From assembly GCF_030552895.1 (NCBI RefSeq), contig NZ_CP130649.1, positions 2,542,001 through 2,606,000 on the forward strand: 64,000 bases of DNA. The letters are read 5' to 3'. This document shows, in pieces, positions 19,265 through 27,951 of the stretch. Within the stretch, counting starts at the first letter, position 1; each line of letters opens with the position of its first letter. The notes under the pieces are model-generated. The model searched no databases. It was not told where the DNA came from and saw only the letters and a program-made list of their open reading frames with translations. This DNA comes from Tatumella ptyseos. GTDB lineage: Bacteria; Pseudomonadota; Gammaproteobacteria; Enterobacterales; Enterobacteriaceae. A program made the position numbers and the translations under genes.

Positions 19265-20650
19265 TTAGGTTAATTCATCAAATACCGCTAACGCATCCGC
19301 TAATTTCTTGACTGGATAAACCTTCATACCGCTTGGCGGTGTTTTCGGTGCATTGGCCGCAGGCACAATGGCCCTTGTGAAGCCATGTTTACTGGCCTCA
19401 GAAATACGCTCTTGGCCACTGGGTACAGGCCGTATTTCCCCTGCCAATCCCACTTCCCCAAAGATCACTAAATCTTGTGGTAACGCACGATCACGTAAAC
19501 TAGATACCATCGCTAATAGCAGTGCTAAATCGGCACTGGTCTCTGTGACCTTAACCCCACCTACGACGTTTACAAATACGTCTTGATCCGCCATTTGCAA
19601 ACCACCGTGACGGTGCAGCACAGCTAATAAGATTGCGAGCCGATTCTGTTCAAGGCCTACTGCTACACGACGAGGGTTGCCCATTAAAGAATGATCGACT
19701 AAGGCCTGAATTTCTACCAGCAGAGGACGAGTGCCTTCCCATACCACCATAACAGAACTTCCGGGCGTTACTTCGTCTCCTCTCGATAAGAAAATAGCCG
19801 AAGGGTTACTGACTTCCCGCATTCCCTGCTCGGTCATCGCAAACACACCGAGTTCATTTACCGCTCCAAAACGGTTTTTATGACTACGTAAGGTCCGAAA
19901 ACGTGAATCGGTATCGCCATCCAATAAGACAGAACAGTCGATACAGTGTTCCAACACTTTAGGACCTGCCAAGGAACCGTCTTTAGTGACGTGACCTACC
20001 ATGATAATCGCCACATTGCGCGTTTTCGCAAACCGAGTGAGATAGGCAGCCGTTTCGCGAACTTGGGCAACACTTCCTGGAGAAGATTGGACATCCGCCA
20101 TATGCATGACTTGGATGGAGTCGATGACCATTAACTGCGGTGTTTCGGTTTCGGCAATTTGGCAAATCTCTTCGATGCTGGTTTCTGATAGCATATTCAG
20201 ATGGGTCGTCGGTAAACCTAGGCGGTGCGCGCGCATCGCCACTTGTTGTAATGACTCTTCACCTGTCACATAGAGGGTTTTCATCTGCTCGGATAACTTA
20301 CAAAGCGTCTGAAGTAGTAGTGTCGATTTACCGGCACCAGGACTACCCCCAATTAGAATGGCACTACCGGGCACAACCCCGCCGCCTAGCACACGGTCAA
20401 ACTCTTTGAAGCCGGTCGAAAAACGCGGTAATGCTTCAAGGCTGATTTCAGACAGCTTTTGAACTTTGCTGCCGCCTGTGCTACCGGCATAACCAGACAG
20501 CCGCTCATTTCTCGCGACGGTAGGCGACGCCGCTAACCGGACTTCGGTAATGGTATTCCACGCATGGCAGGCACTACATTGCCCCTGCCAACGAGGATAA
20601 TCTGCGCCACACTCATTACAGACAAAGGCGCGTTTTGCTGCTTTAGCCAA
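19265..20650 (-). CDS. radA: DNA repair protein RadA
   Basis: RadA is a RecA-like, DnaB-type helicase that drives branch migration in recombinational repair. The 461-residue protein (E. coli 460) has an N-terminal C4 zinc finger (CNECGADYPRWQGQCSAC, about 11-28), Walker A GGSPGAGKST (about 97), the RadA signature KNRFGAVNELGVF (about 256) and a C-terminal Lon-protease-like domain lacking protease activity. It lies 13 bp downstream of serB and 40 bp upstream of nadR on the same strand, so the three are probably co-transcribed. Confidence 0.97.
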   Translation of the reverse strand: MAKAAKRAFVCNECGADYPRWQGQCSACHAWNTITEVRLAASPTVARNERLSGYAGSTGGSKVQKLSEISLEALPRFSTGFKEFDRVLGGGVVPGSAILIGGSPGAGKSTLLLQTLCKLSEQMKTLYVTGEESLQQVAMRAHRLGLPTTHLNMLSETSIEEICQIAETETPQLMVIDSIQVMHMADVQSSPGSVAQVRETAAYLTRFAKTRNVAIIMVGHVTKDGSLAGPKVLEHCIDCSVLLDGDTDSRFRTLRSHKNRFGAVNELGVFAMTEQGMREVSNPSAIFLSRGDEVTPGSSVMVVWEGTRPLLVEIQALVDHSLMGNPRRVAVGLEQNRLAILLAVLHRHGGLQMADQDVFVNVVGGVKVTETSADLALLLAMVSSLRDRALPQDLVIFGEVGLAGEIRPVPSGQERISEASKHGFTRAIVPAANAPKTPPSGMKVYPVKKLADALAVFDELT

Positions 20651-20663
20651 AATAACTCCTCAA

Positions 20664-21641
20664 TTAACGCGACTCGTGGTTCAGGCTACCCGTCAGAATA
20701 CATAAGACTCCCGTCAAGTCAGCAAAACGGATCGCAACTTCACTCTTCTCATTCACTTTCGGCTTCGCATGGTAGGCAATACCTAACCCCGCGGCTTGAA
20801 TCATCACTAGATCATTAGCGCCATCGCCAATCGCCACCGTTTGAGACCGAGGGAGCTCATAGCTGGCCGCTAACTTCTCAAGGAACGTGGCTTTGTATTT
20901 CGCATCAACAATGTCACCCAAGACTTGACCCGTCAGTTTACCGTTAACAATCTCCAGCTGATTTGCCGCCACGGCACTCAATTTTAATTTTTGTTGTAAA
21001 TGATCAGCGAAGAAAGTAAAACCACCCGAGGCAATAGCAACCTGCCATCCTCGTTGCTGTAAGGTGTCCACCATTAATTCAAGGCCGGGCATTAGGGGTA
21101 AGCGGTCCAAGACTTGTTGTAAAATAGTCTCATCAGCCCCGGCCAGCTGAGCCACGCGCTCCCGTAAGCTCTGTTGAAAATCAAGCTCACCACGCATCGC
21201 TTTTTCCGTGACTTCCGCCACTTGCTCACCACAACCGGCTAACGCTGCGATTTCATCAATACACTCAATCTCAATTGCCGTAGAATCCATATCCATCACC
21301 AGCAGGCCAGGCTGCTGTAATTCGGGAAGTTGGCCAAGGGCCGCAACGTCTAGCTCAAATTGATAAGCCAACTTGCGGGCTTCAGAGGTAAGTGACCCCG
21401 CTAACCTGAGTACGGTATAGTCGCCTACGCGCCATGCGCTGACTAGCACTAAAGCGCCGTCTAGCTGCTGCTGGAAATCGGTCAGACACTGTTTATCCAG
21501 AGAGCGACCAAAGAGTAACCAGCCGCTACGGCCTGCACGGTAATCGAGGGGCATGACTTCATCCCCATTCAACGAAAGCGGCAATCCTGGCCATGCTGTA
21601 ACATCCGTAGGTAAATCTGACCAACTTAATCGGTTTGGCAT
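20664..21641 (-). CDS. serB: Phosphoserine phosphatase
   Basis: SerB makes serine from phosphoserine, the last step of the phosphorylated serine pathway. The protein is 325 residues from ATG 21641, which has a perfect AGGAG site; the frame remains open 11 codons further. The HAD nucleophile motif is VMDMDSTAIEIECIDEIA (about 112), with SGGFTFFADHLQ (about 206) and VAIGDGANDLVMIQAAGLG (about 270). The N-terminal 100 residues form the ACT-like domain seen in enterobacterial SerB. Divergent from ytjB. Confidence 0.97.
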   Translation of the reverse strand: MPNRLSWSDLPTDVTAWPGLPLSLNGDEVMPLDYRAGRSGWLLFGRSLDKQCLTDFQQQLDGALVLVSAWRVGDYTVLRLAGSLTSEARKLAYQFELDVAALGQLPELQQPGLLVMDMDSTAIEIECIDEIAALAGCGEQVAEVTEKAMRGELDFQQSLRERVAQLAGADETILQQVLDRLPLMPGLELMVDTLQQRGWQVAIASGGFTFFADHLQQKLKLSAVAANQLEIVNGKLTGQVLGDIVDAKYKATFLEKLAASYELPRSQTVAIGDGANDLVMIQAAGLGIAYHAKPKVNEKSEVAIRFADLTGVLCILTGSLNHESR

Positions 21642-21759
21642 TGGTGCTCCTGAACAAACATTAAAACCCGGCAAAAGGCTACCCCGATCGGCCCAGCCAT
21701 GGCAACATAAACCCTCATCTGAGCCGATGATTTATGAAAAAAAATGAGAAGCTATTCAC

Positions 21760-22407
21760 ATGCAGAAGCCAAAAATTAAAATTCAACTTCATAGAACGGT
21801 AATTGTTTTAGCTTGCTTGGCCTTAATGGTGATATTGATGCAGGGGGCATCCTGGTTTAGTTCGAGTCGACAGAAAGTCGAAACGTCACAAGCTGCAGAG
21901 CTATCTCAGGGCTTAGCAAATCAAGTCGCCTATAGTTTGCTGCCCTATTTCACTCAAACTGAGATTGATCTCCCCGCTGTTAACGGGATACTTCACCATT
22001 TGGCGCAACAACCTCGGGTGATCGATGTCTCGCTCTATGATGTCGATGGCTCTCCGTTAGCCCACAGCGGTCAATCGATGAGTGTCCGCGATAGGTTAGG
22101 CTTAACCGGCGACCGCGCAGGCAGTTATTCTACCCGTCAAATCGTCGTACCTCTCCAAACCCGTGACGGCCCGCAAGGCTACTTAAGGTTAACGTTAGAT
22201 ACTCATACCTTAGCCAGCGAAGCTCGCCATGTGGATAACACCACAAACTTACTTCGCCTAATGCTCTTATTGTCACTTGCGATTGGTATTATTTTGGCAA
22301 GGACGCTATTACAGGATCAACGGACGCATTGGCAACAGTCACCCTATTTACTGACTGCACATCGCCCTATCCCCCCAAAGCGTGACGAGGAGAAAAAGCA
22401 CTCGTAA
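21760..22407 (+). CDS. ytjB: YtjB/Smp inner-membrane protein
   Basis: The 215-residue protein (E. coli 214) is the SMP_2 family membrane protein encoded divergently from serB. It has one N-terminal transmembrane helix (HRTVIVLACLALMVILMQGASWF, about 11-33), a periplasmic domain (about 34-165) with VRDRLGL and GPQGYLRLTLDTHTLASEA, then a second helix (LLRLMLLLSLAIGIILA, about 168-184) and a short cytoplasmic tail. The architecture resembles a sensor input domain without an output module. Its function is not known. It is convergent with yjjG, only 7 bp apart. Confidence 0.93.
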   Translation: MQKPKIKIQLHRTVIVLACLALMVILMQGASWFSSSRQKVETSQAAELSQGLANQVAYSLLPYFTQTEIDLPAVNGILHHLAQQPRVIDVSLYDVDGSPLAHSGQSMSVRDRLGLTGDRAGSYSTRQIVVPLQTRDGPQGYLRLTLDTHTLASEARHVDNTTNLLRLMLLLSLAIGIILARTLLQDQRTHWQQSPYLLTAHRPIPPKRDEEKKHS

Positions 22408-22414
22408 CCCTGCC

Positions 22415-23095
22415 CTACACTAGTAATGCCTGTAATGCGCTAAGGCTAGGCACTTGCCAGTCAGGCTTAATGGTTTCTGGAAGAGTTTTATCACCATGAT
22501 CTAACCAGCAGGTTTTCATTCCAGCATTAATCCCCCCCGCGATATCCGACTCTGGGGTATCGCCGACCATGAGTGTGCGCGCAGGCTGGCACCCATCCAG
22601 TTGTGCTAAGGTATGCTGGAAAATTTCAGGGGCTGGCTTAGCCAGGCCAAATTGCTCTGAAATAGTCAGGACTTGGAAATAATCACCAAAACCGGTACTG
22701 GCTAAACGAGCATGCAGTAAATCTGTAAAACCATTGGTAATGATACCAATACGCACGTGGGGAGCAATGGCGTCTAATAACGCTTTAGCCCCGGGAAGAG
22801 GCTGGCAAATATCCGCCATTGAGGTTAAAAACTGCTGATTCAGCGTAGTTGCTGGAATATTCAACCGTTTTGCCCACGAATCGAAGCGACGGGTCTTAAG
22901 TTGTTCCGCATCAATTTCATGTTGTTGGTAGGCAGTCCATAACGGCTTATTCAGTGACTGATATTGCTGGTAATCTTCAGGACTGAAGGTAACACCGTGC
23001 TGCGCAAACATCTTGTTTAGCCCTTTGTAGGCATCAAATTCAAACAGTGTCTCATCAGCATCAAAAAGGATGCAGTCGAATTGTTTTATCAGCAT
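22415..23095 (-). CDS. yjjG: Pyrimidine 5'-nucleotidase YjjG (HAD family)
   Basis: YjjG is a house-cleaning phosphatase that hydrolyses dUMP, dTMP and non-canonical pyrimidine monophosphates. The 226-residue protein (E. coli 225) carries the HAD motifs: nucleophile LFDADETLFEFDAYKGL (about 10-26), GIITNGFTDLLHARL (about 115), the lysine of LAKPAPEIF (about 150) and MVGDTPESDIAGGINAGM (about 177). It is third in holD-rimI-yjjG, as in E. coli. prfC, which follows yjjG in E. coli, is absent here. Confidence 0.95.
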   Translation of the reverse strand: MLIKQFDCILFDADETLFEFDAYKGLNKMFAQHGVTFSPEDYQQYQSLNKPLWTAYQQHEIDAEQLKTRRFDSWAKRLNIPATTLNQQFLTSMADICQPLPGAKALLDAIAPHVRIGIITNGFTDLLHARLASTGFGDYFQVLTISEQFGLAKPAPEIFQHTLAQLDGCQPARTLMVGDTPESDIAGGINAGMKTCWLDHGDKTLPETIKPDWQVPSLSALQALLV

Positions 23096-23113
23096 AGTGC
23101 CTCAGAAAGTTGA

Positions 23114-23554
23114 TTACAGGGTCAACGCCATGATCAGCGCATCCTCACGCCCGGTAGCGCTGGGATAATAGTTAGGCCGTCTTGATACTTCATTAAAGTC
23201 TAGAGACTCATACAGGCCAATAGCAGCTAGGTTTGAGGCGCGAACTTCGAGCCATAGCATCATCACATCGCGTTCCACCAGTTTATCGCTTAATGCGGTG
23301 ATAAGTTGGCGTGCGATGCCGCGACGTTGGAAGGCAGGTGCAACCGCCACATTAAATAATGAGGCTTCATCGAGGACAACTTGGCAAATTGCGAAACCGG
23401 CAAGTTCGCCTTCGTAATCAGCACGTAGATTGAGGAAACGCTCACCTTGATTTGCTTGGAAGGTTGCCGCACTCCAAGGGTGTGAGTGGCATTGCGTTTC
23501 GATAGCGAAAGCAGGCTGCCAATCGTCGGGAAGAAGCTCAGAGATTATCGTCAT
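23114..23554 (-). CDS. rimI: Ribosomal protein bS18 N-alpha-acetyltransferase RimI
   Basis: RimI transfers acetyl from acetyl-CoA to the N-terminal alanine of ribosomal protein S18. The protein is 146 residues from ATG 23554; a GTG two codons upstream is possible but the chosen start aligns exactly with E. coli RimI through the HPWS motif. GNAT motifs are VVLDEASLFNVAVAPAFQRR and the CoA loop QRRGIARQL (about 82), then LEVRASNLAAIGLYESLDF (about 106) and the C-terminal YYPSATGREDALIM. It overlaps the end of holD by 17 bp, so the two are translationally linked. Confidence 0.96.
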   Translation of the reverse strand: MTIISELLPDDWQPAFAIETQCHSHPWSAATFQANQGERFLNLRADYEGELAGFAICQVVLDEASLFNVAVAPAFQRRGIARQLITALSDKLVERDVMMLWLEVRASNLAAIGLYESLDFNEVSRRPNYYPSATGREDALIMALTL

Positions 23555-23936
23555 AGTCACAAAATTGCTGCCATAAAGTGCGTTTGGCCTCAGCGGTATT
23601 AACTAAGGTAGTAAAGGACGGAGAGTGAAGTTGCTGGTCAGCATAACGACGTTGCGGTTCATGGCCCACAAACCAGAGTAAACAGGATAATGTCTGAGGA
23701 AGCAAAGAGACCTGCTCTATCCCGATAAACAGCACGTAAGCCGTTTCAATCGCGACACTACGCAATACATCATTAATAAAAGGATGGTGGATCTCATCAC
23801 GCTGTAACCCGACAATCACTAATCGGGTCGTCGGTTTAATAGCCAGCGCAACCTCGCCATGTAAGACCTCGGGCCGCCGTAAACGGTACTGGTCGATCCC
23901 CATTTCTGCTAATAACCAGTCTCGTCTCTCAGTCAT
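23538..23936 (-). CDS. holD: DNA polymerase III psi subunit
   Basis: HolD links the clamp loader to chi (HolC) and single-strand binding protein in the replisome. The protein is 132 residues from ATG 23936 (E. coli 137) and opens [22 protein letters not shown]; the WLL..MGI..Y.LRRP block is the chi-binding and clamp-loader-binding N-terminus. The rest is diverged, as is usual for psi, but keeps LLPQ and [11 protein letters not shown] near the end. A second ATG at 23942 is possible. It is divergent from rsmC and overlaps rimI. Confidence 0.92.
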   Translation of the reverse strand: MTERRDWLLAEMGIDQYRLRRPEVLHGEVALAIKPTTRLVIVGLQRDEIHHPFINDVLRSVAIETAYVLFIGIEQVSLLPQTLSCLLWFVGHEPQRRYADQQLHSPSFTTLVNTAEAKRTLWQQFCDYDDNL

Positions 23937-24038
23937 TTTCATCCACTCAACAAATGCTTACGCTGCTATGCTAGCAAAACCATCGAACCCACGCCAATAA
24001 ACCTCTATAATCGCCCCACTTATGAAAGAGGAGTTACC

Positions 24039-25064
24039 ATGTCTGCTTATATGCCGGCCAGCGAAGTCTTGTTGCGCCACGAGGAAGAGTTCGAACATCG
24101 CCATATTATTTTTGCGGGTGACCTGCAGGATATGTTGCCAGCACACTTAACCACGGCCTCTACCCGTGTTTTTACACAGCAATTTCACCACTGGCAAGCG
24201 CTAAGTCAGCCATTAGGTGAACGCGCGCAATATGGACTTTATGCGACGGCTGAACACGTAGCAGGCTGCGATACCCTCGTTTATTATTGGCCTAAAAACA
24301 AGCCTGAAGCCGCTTTCCAGCTTGCCAACTTACTCGCTTTATTACCCGTTGGAAGTGATCTTTTTGTAGTGGGTGAGAACCGCAGCGGTGTTCGTAGCGC
24401 AGAAAATATCATTGAGCCGTTTGGTGCGCTTGAGAAGATCGATAGCGCGCGACGTTGTGGCCTTTACCATGGCCGCCTTGACCAGCAAGCCACATTCGAC
24501 CTCGATAGTTACTACGATGCTTATCAGCTCGATCAACTCACCATCAAAACGCTGCCAGGCGTCTTTAGCCGTGATGGGTTGGATAATGGTAGTGCACTGT
24601 TACTTTCAACATTGACGCCTCATACTAAAGGAAAAGTGCTCGATATGGGCTGTGGCGCGGGCGTGCTGGCAGCAAGTTTGAAGCAGCATTCACCTAAGGT
24701 GCGTTTATGGTTGACCGATGTTAATGCTGCAGCCGTTGCGGCGAGCCAAGCTACCTTAGCGGCTAACGATATCGAAGGGGAAGTCTTCGCCAGTAATGTA
24801 TTCTCTGAAGTACAAGGCCGTTTTGATATGATCTTGTCTAACCCGCCATTCCATGAAGGCTTACAAACCAGTTTAGACGCGGCCCATGCGCTAATTCGTG
24901 GCGCAACAAATCACTTGAACAGTGGTGGCGAACTACGGATTGTCGCCAATGCCTTTTTACCTTACCCACAGGTCTTAGAAGAGGCTTTTGGACATTTCGA
25001 AGTATTAGCGCAAACCGGCAAGTTCCGTGTATACCGCAGCATTTGGGGAAGAAACAAACGCTAG
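24039..25064 (+). CDS. rsmC: 16S rRNA m2G1207 methyltransferase RsmC
   Basis: RsmC methylates N2 of G1207 in 16S rRNA in the assembled 30S subunit. The 341-residue protein (E. coli 343) has the duplicated methyltransferase fold: a degenerate N-terminal domain (about 1-165) and an active C-terminal domain with the SAM motif [15 protein letters not shown] (about 198) and the catalytic tetrapeptide in [15 protein letters not shown] (about 262). The segment [10 protein letters not shown] near 112 is family-typical. It has a GAGGAG ribosome site and is divergent from holD, as in E. coli. Confidence 0.97.
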   Translation: MSAYMPASEVLLRHEEEFEHRHIIFAGDLQDMLPAHLTTASTRVFTQQFHHWQALSQPLGERAQYGLYATAEHVAGCDTLVYYWPKNKPEAAFQLANLLALLPVGSDLFVVGENRSGVRSAENIIEPFGALEKIDSARRCGLYHGRLDQQATFDLDSYYDAYQLDQLTIKTLPGVFSRDGLDNGSALLLSTLTPHTKGKVLDMGCGAGVLAASLKQHSPKVRLWLTDVNAAAVAASQATLAANDIEGEVFASNVFSEVQGRFDMILSNPPFHEGLQTSLDAAHALIRGATNHLNSGGELRIVANAFLPYPQVLEEAFGHFEVLAQTGKFRVYRSIWGRNKR

Positions 25065-25071
25065 TTTCTTT

Positions 25072-25108
25072 AGACTTCTCTTTGCGCAAGCGAAGAGGAG
25101 TCTCTTTT
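25072..25108 (+). terminator. Terminator of rsmC
   Basis: A 13-bp stem, AGACTTCTCTTTG at 25072-25084 with CGAAGAGGAGTCT at 25091-25103 (two G-T pairs, CGCAAG loop), is followed by CTTTT. It starts 8 bp after the stop codon. Confidence 0.75.
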
Positions 25109-25249
25109 CGATAGGTGCAAGACAGACTTCTCTTCTGACATTAACCCTTCAGTCACCCGCTTTATTTCTTCGATACATTTAACGAAATTCGTTTATACTT
25201 TGTCACCTAATAATGAAGTTAGGCATCTGCATGATAAGGGAGATAACTG

Positions 25250-25708
25250 ATGAGCCTGCAATCCGTTCGAGAGTTTTTTGCGGAGCATGCCCCCGACATT
25301 GAAGTGATTGAGATGAACGAAAGTACCGCGACCGTTGATATGGCGGCTCGTGCGCATGGTGTTGCACCAGGGCAAATCGCTAAGACCTTATCACTTAAGA
25401 TAAAAAATAATATCGTATTAATCGTAATGCGTGGTGATGCTCGATTAGATAACAAAAAGTTAAAAGAGACGTTTGGCGCAAAGGCCCGCATGTTGACGGT
25501 TGACGAAGTCATCATTGCTACTGGTCATCCTGTTGGCGGTGTCTGCCCCTTTGGCTTAGAAAATCCTTTACAGATATACTGTGATCGTAGCTTAGAAGAT
25601 TTCGAAGAAGTACTCCCGGCAGCTGGAGCCATACACAGTGCTGTCCGTCTTTCTCCACAACGGATGGCAGAATTAACAGACGCCAAATGGATTGACGTCT
25701 GCCAATAA
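25250..25708 (+). CDS. YbaK/EbsC-family aminoacyl-tRNA deacylase (YwhH-like)
   Basis: The 152-residue protein consists of a single YbaK/ProRS-insertion domain. The start MSLQSVREFFAEHAPDIEVIE and ATVDMAARAHGVAPGQIAKTLSLK resemble the YwhH-type branch more than E. coli YbaK or YeaK. The catalytic-site lysine should be in AKTLSLK (about residue 46), and GHPVGGVCPFGL (about 97) is the conserved glycine loop. Domains of this family hydrolyse mis-acylated tRNAs; the exact substrate (for example Cys-, Ala- or Ser-tRNA) cannot be told. It has a GGGAGA ribosome site and ends 2 bp from the convergent transporter stop. Confidence 0.85.
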   Translation: MSLQSVREFFAEHAPDIEVIEMNESTATVDMAARAHGVAPGQIAKTLSLKIKNNIVLIVMRGDARLDNKKLKETFGAKARMLTVDEVIIATGHPVGGVCPFGLENPLQIYCDRSLEDFEEVLPAAGAIHSAVRLSPQRMAELTDAKWIDVCQ

Positions 25709-25710
25709 GT

Positions 25711-26931
25711 TTACTGGCGCTTTACTTCTTCTGCGCCAGAAATTTTCATTCCTCGGGTTTCACGTCCGAATGCTGCTAAAATGAAAATAAGTACCGCAAC
25801 GGTTCCGGCAACAATGGCCATCCCTACCCCATAATTCCCACCATTCACTGCTGCAATCTTCGACTGTAGTGTGGCGTTGACCGAGGCTATTAAATTACCT
25901 AACTGGTAAACAAAGCCTGGAAGTACCGCACGAGCATTAGCGGGAACCAGTTCAGTTAGCCAGCTCGGGATTACCCCCCACGCACCTTGTACCATAAATT
26001 GCATCAGAAACGCCCCGATACCAATCATGATCGAGCCACTCGCGAAGGCCCATAACGGTAAAACCGGTAAGGCAAGAAATGCGGCAATCATAATCGCTTT
26101 TTTACGGCCAATTTTTTCTGACAACACCCCGAAAAACACCCCTCCCAACATCGCGGCAATATTGTAGCAAATCGCAATAATACTCACTGTATGGGCATCG
26201 AATTGGTGCTGAACCTTTAAGAAGGTTGGATAAAGATCTTGGGTGCCGTGACTGAAGAAATTGAAGCAAGCCATGAGTAAAACTAAATAGCCACATACCC
26301 GAAGATTACTTTTGATAATCGGCAATAGTGCATGGCTCTCTTTGCGTGCTTTCGAGGCAAGCCAAACGGGCGATTCTGGAACTTTGAAATAGATAAATGG
26401 CAGTAAAAGTACGGGTAAGGCCCCAATCAAAAACATACCTCGCCAACCGACATGCTCATAAAACAGGCCGAAGATAATTGAGGCTAGTAAGTAGCCGCAA
26501 GGATATCCCGCTTGAAAGATCCCTGACATGAGTCCGCGTGAACGATCAGGAATAGTCTCCATCGCCAATGATGAGGCGACGCCCCAAATTCCACCCATTG
26601 CTACCCCATACACGACACGTAGTGCGAGGAAAATGGTGAAGGTAGGAGACCAAGCGGATAACAACTCAAACACTGAAAATAGCGCTACATTGAACATCAA
26701 GATAGGACGTCGGCCATATTTCTCTGCTAATCGACCAAAAATCAGTGCGCCAATAGGACGAACGGCTAGGGTTAACATAATAGCGACTGAAATATCAGTG
26801 ACTGAGGTGTTGAAATATCCTGCTAGATCACTCAATACAAATACTAAAATAAAAAAGTCGAATGCATCGAGCATCCAACTGAGAAAACTTGCCGTCGCAA
26901 CATTACGCTGCGTTGATGTCCAACCAAACAT
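25711..26931 (-). CDS. MFS transporter, sialate/carboxylate:H+ symporter-like
   Basis: The 406-residue protein has 12 predicted helices. It opens MFGWTSTQRNVATASFLSWMLDAFDFFILVFVL (residues 1-33), the D-FDFF helix typical of the sialate:H+ symporter (SHS) branch that includes NanT and the lactate carrier Jen1. The MFS loop motif is GRLAEKYGRRPIL (about 62), and its half-repeat is GVLSEKIGRKKAI (about 258). No sialic-acid catabolic genes are near, so a monocarboxylate substrate is as likely; this is inference. The leader region contains a perfect inverted repeat. It is convergent with the YbaK-like gene. Confidence 0.8.
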   Translation of the reverse strand: MFGWTSTQRNVATASFLSWMLDAFDFFILVFVLSDLAGYFNTSVTDISVAIMLTLAVRPIGALIFGRLAEKYGRRPILMFNVALFSVFELLSAWSPTFTIFLALRVVYGVAMGGIWGVASSLAMETIPDRSRGLMSGIFQAGYPCGYLLASIIFGLFYEHVGWRGMFLIGALPVLLLPFIYFKVPESPVWLASKARKESHALLPIIKSNLRVCGYLVLLMACFNFFSHGTQDLYPTFLKVQHQFDAHTVSIIAICYNIAAMLGGVFFGVLSEKIGRKKAIMIAAFLALPVLPLWAFASGSIMIGIGAFLMQFMVQGAWGVIPSWLTELVPANARAVLPGFVYQLGNLIASVNATLQSKIAAVNGGNYGVGMAIVAGTVAVLIFILAAFGRETRGMKISGAEEVKRQ

Positions 26932-27295
26932 AGTTCTATCCTAGCCAGTAAAAGAAAAATACCCCCACCGCTACATGCGATACGGTGGGAAAACCTTATA
27001 ATTTTGTTTTCCCTTTATAGCATCTTTTACTTGCCGAAAAAGCGCCTAGCACTTCACAAAAAACTAAATGTAACAATAAACTAGCCCCTTTCAGCACACT
27101 GGAACTTGTCACTGTCGGCATCCGTATCATTAGCATAATGACATGATAAGCGCCCCTTATATCAGCGATATCATTGGCTACTTAGTGTAGTAATCTTATA
27201 TTTCAGCGAAAGAAAGCTGAAAAAAGGGGGATAGATGATGGGAGTTGGGAAGGGAAGTTAGATAAGGGACATCACCATAGATGCCCCTCGTTACC
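26932..27295. other. Intergenic region between the SHS-like transporter and the RcnB-like gene
   Basis: 364 bp with no credible gene. It holds the transporter's presumed promoter, the inverted repeat at 26964-26989, and next to the RcnB-like stop an imperfect hairpin (AGGGACATC 27265-27273 with GATGCCCCT 27280-27288) that may be a weak terminator for that gene. The middle part is AT-rich and shows nothing else I can name. Confidence 0.5.
26964..26989 (-). repeat. Inverted repeat in the leader of the SHS-like transporter
   Basis: CCCACCG (26964-26970) and CGGTGGG (26983-26989) form a 7-bp GC-rich stem with a 12-nt loop. On the minus strand it is followed by a short run (GGTATTTTTC) and ends 32 bp before the transporter start at 26931. 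It could be a leader hairpin that attenuates transcription or a protein-binding site. Confidence 0.55.
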
Positions 27296-27736
27296 TTAGC
27301 GGTAAATAATCTCGCCTGAGAACATACGAAGGATTTTACCTTCCGCGTCGGTGATTAACACATAGCTACCGCCGAAGTAAGTCCAGTGGCTGCCAGCACT
27401 CGGCGCGGGGAGTTTGCGTAACTGCCATTTACTGATGCTGTACTGTGCAGTACGGTACATAGCTGGAACCGTGTCACCCGCTTGATATTGTTTAAAATCT
27501 CCCGTGAAGCTCGCTAATTCTAAAGGATCATTGAATTTTTTTGCTTCCGGTTCGCTCGGGGTTGCTGGAGCAGGTTGCTCTACTGCGGGTTGTTGTACTT
27601 CAGGTACGGTAGCGGGCTGATTAACGGTAGTGTCACTGTCGTCCGCATCATGATGATCAGCACAACTCACAGTTAAAAATGAAACGGTTAGCCCCACTAC
27701 TAATGCCTTAGCAGTGGAAGATAATGAATTAAACAT
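27296..27736 (-). CDS. RcnB-family protein with lipoprotein-like N-terminus
   Basis: The 146-residue protein has a hydrophobic export signal ending LTVSC (Cys24), possibly a lipobox though Thr at -3 is unusual. A His/Asp cluster (ADHHDADDSD) follows, which could bind metal, then a Pro/Gln/Val/Glu-rich spacer (about 38-65). The C-terminal 55 residues match the RcnB domain: VPAMYRTAQYSISKWQLRKLP, GSHWTYFGGSYVLIT and a final hydrophobic strand. E. coli RcnB is a small periplasmic protein needed for nickel/cobalt homeostasis with RcnA. No rcnA is near, so the metal role is only inferred. It stands alone, transcribed away from gabP. Confidence 0.72.
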   Translation of the reverse strand: MFNSLSSTAKALVVGLTVSFLTVSCADHHDADDSDTTVNQPATVPEVQQPAVEQPAPATPSEPEAKKFNDPLELASFTGDFKQYQAGDTVPAMYRTAQYSISKWQLRKLPAPSAGSHWTYFGGSYVLITDAEGKILRMFSGEIIYR

Positions 27737-27902
27737 ACTGACTCCTGATGACCTGAAAACCGTACAACAACGGACGTGATGGTTAAGGCTTATATCATAG
27801 CATTAGTTAAGAATTTCACGATCAGTTATTGCTGAAAGTTCGTGCTCGACGAGAGGAAACTTAAGATATCGTCGGTGACCTTGCCCCCCTTAACTTCCAC
27901 AT

Positions 27903-27930
27903 AAAAAAAAGAGCACGACCTGCGTGCTCT
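27903..27930 (-). terminator. Terminator of gabP
   Basis: GAGCACG (27911-27917) and CGTGCTC (27923-27929) form a 7-bp stem with a 5-nt loop. On the minus strand it is followed by eight T residues (A run 27903-27910). It lies 22 bp after the gabP stop. Confidence 0.9.
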
Positions 27931-27951
27931 TATTTATCAACAGTCTCAGGA

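Noticed and set aside
23958..24146. 62-codon frame across the holD-rsmC divergent region
   Set aside because: It is antisense to the start of rsmC and spans the promoter region; no ribosome site.
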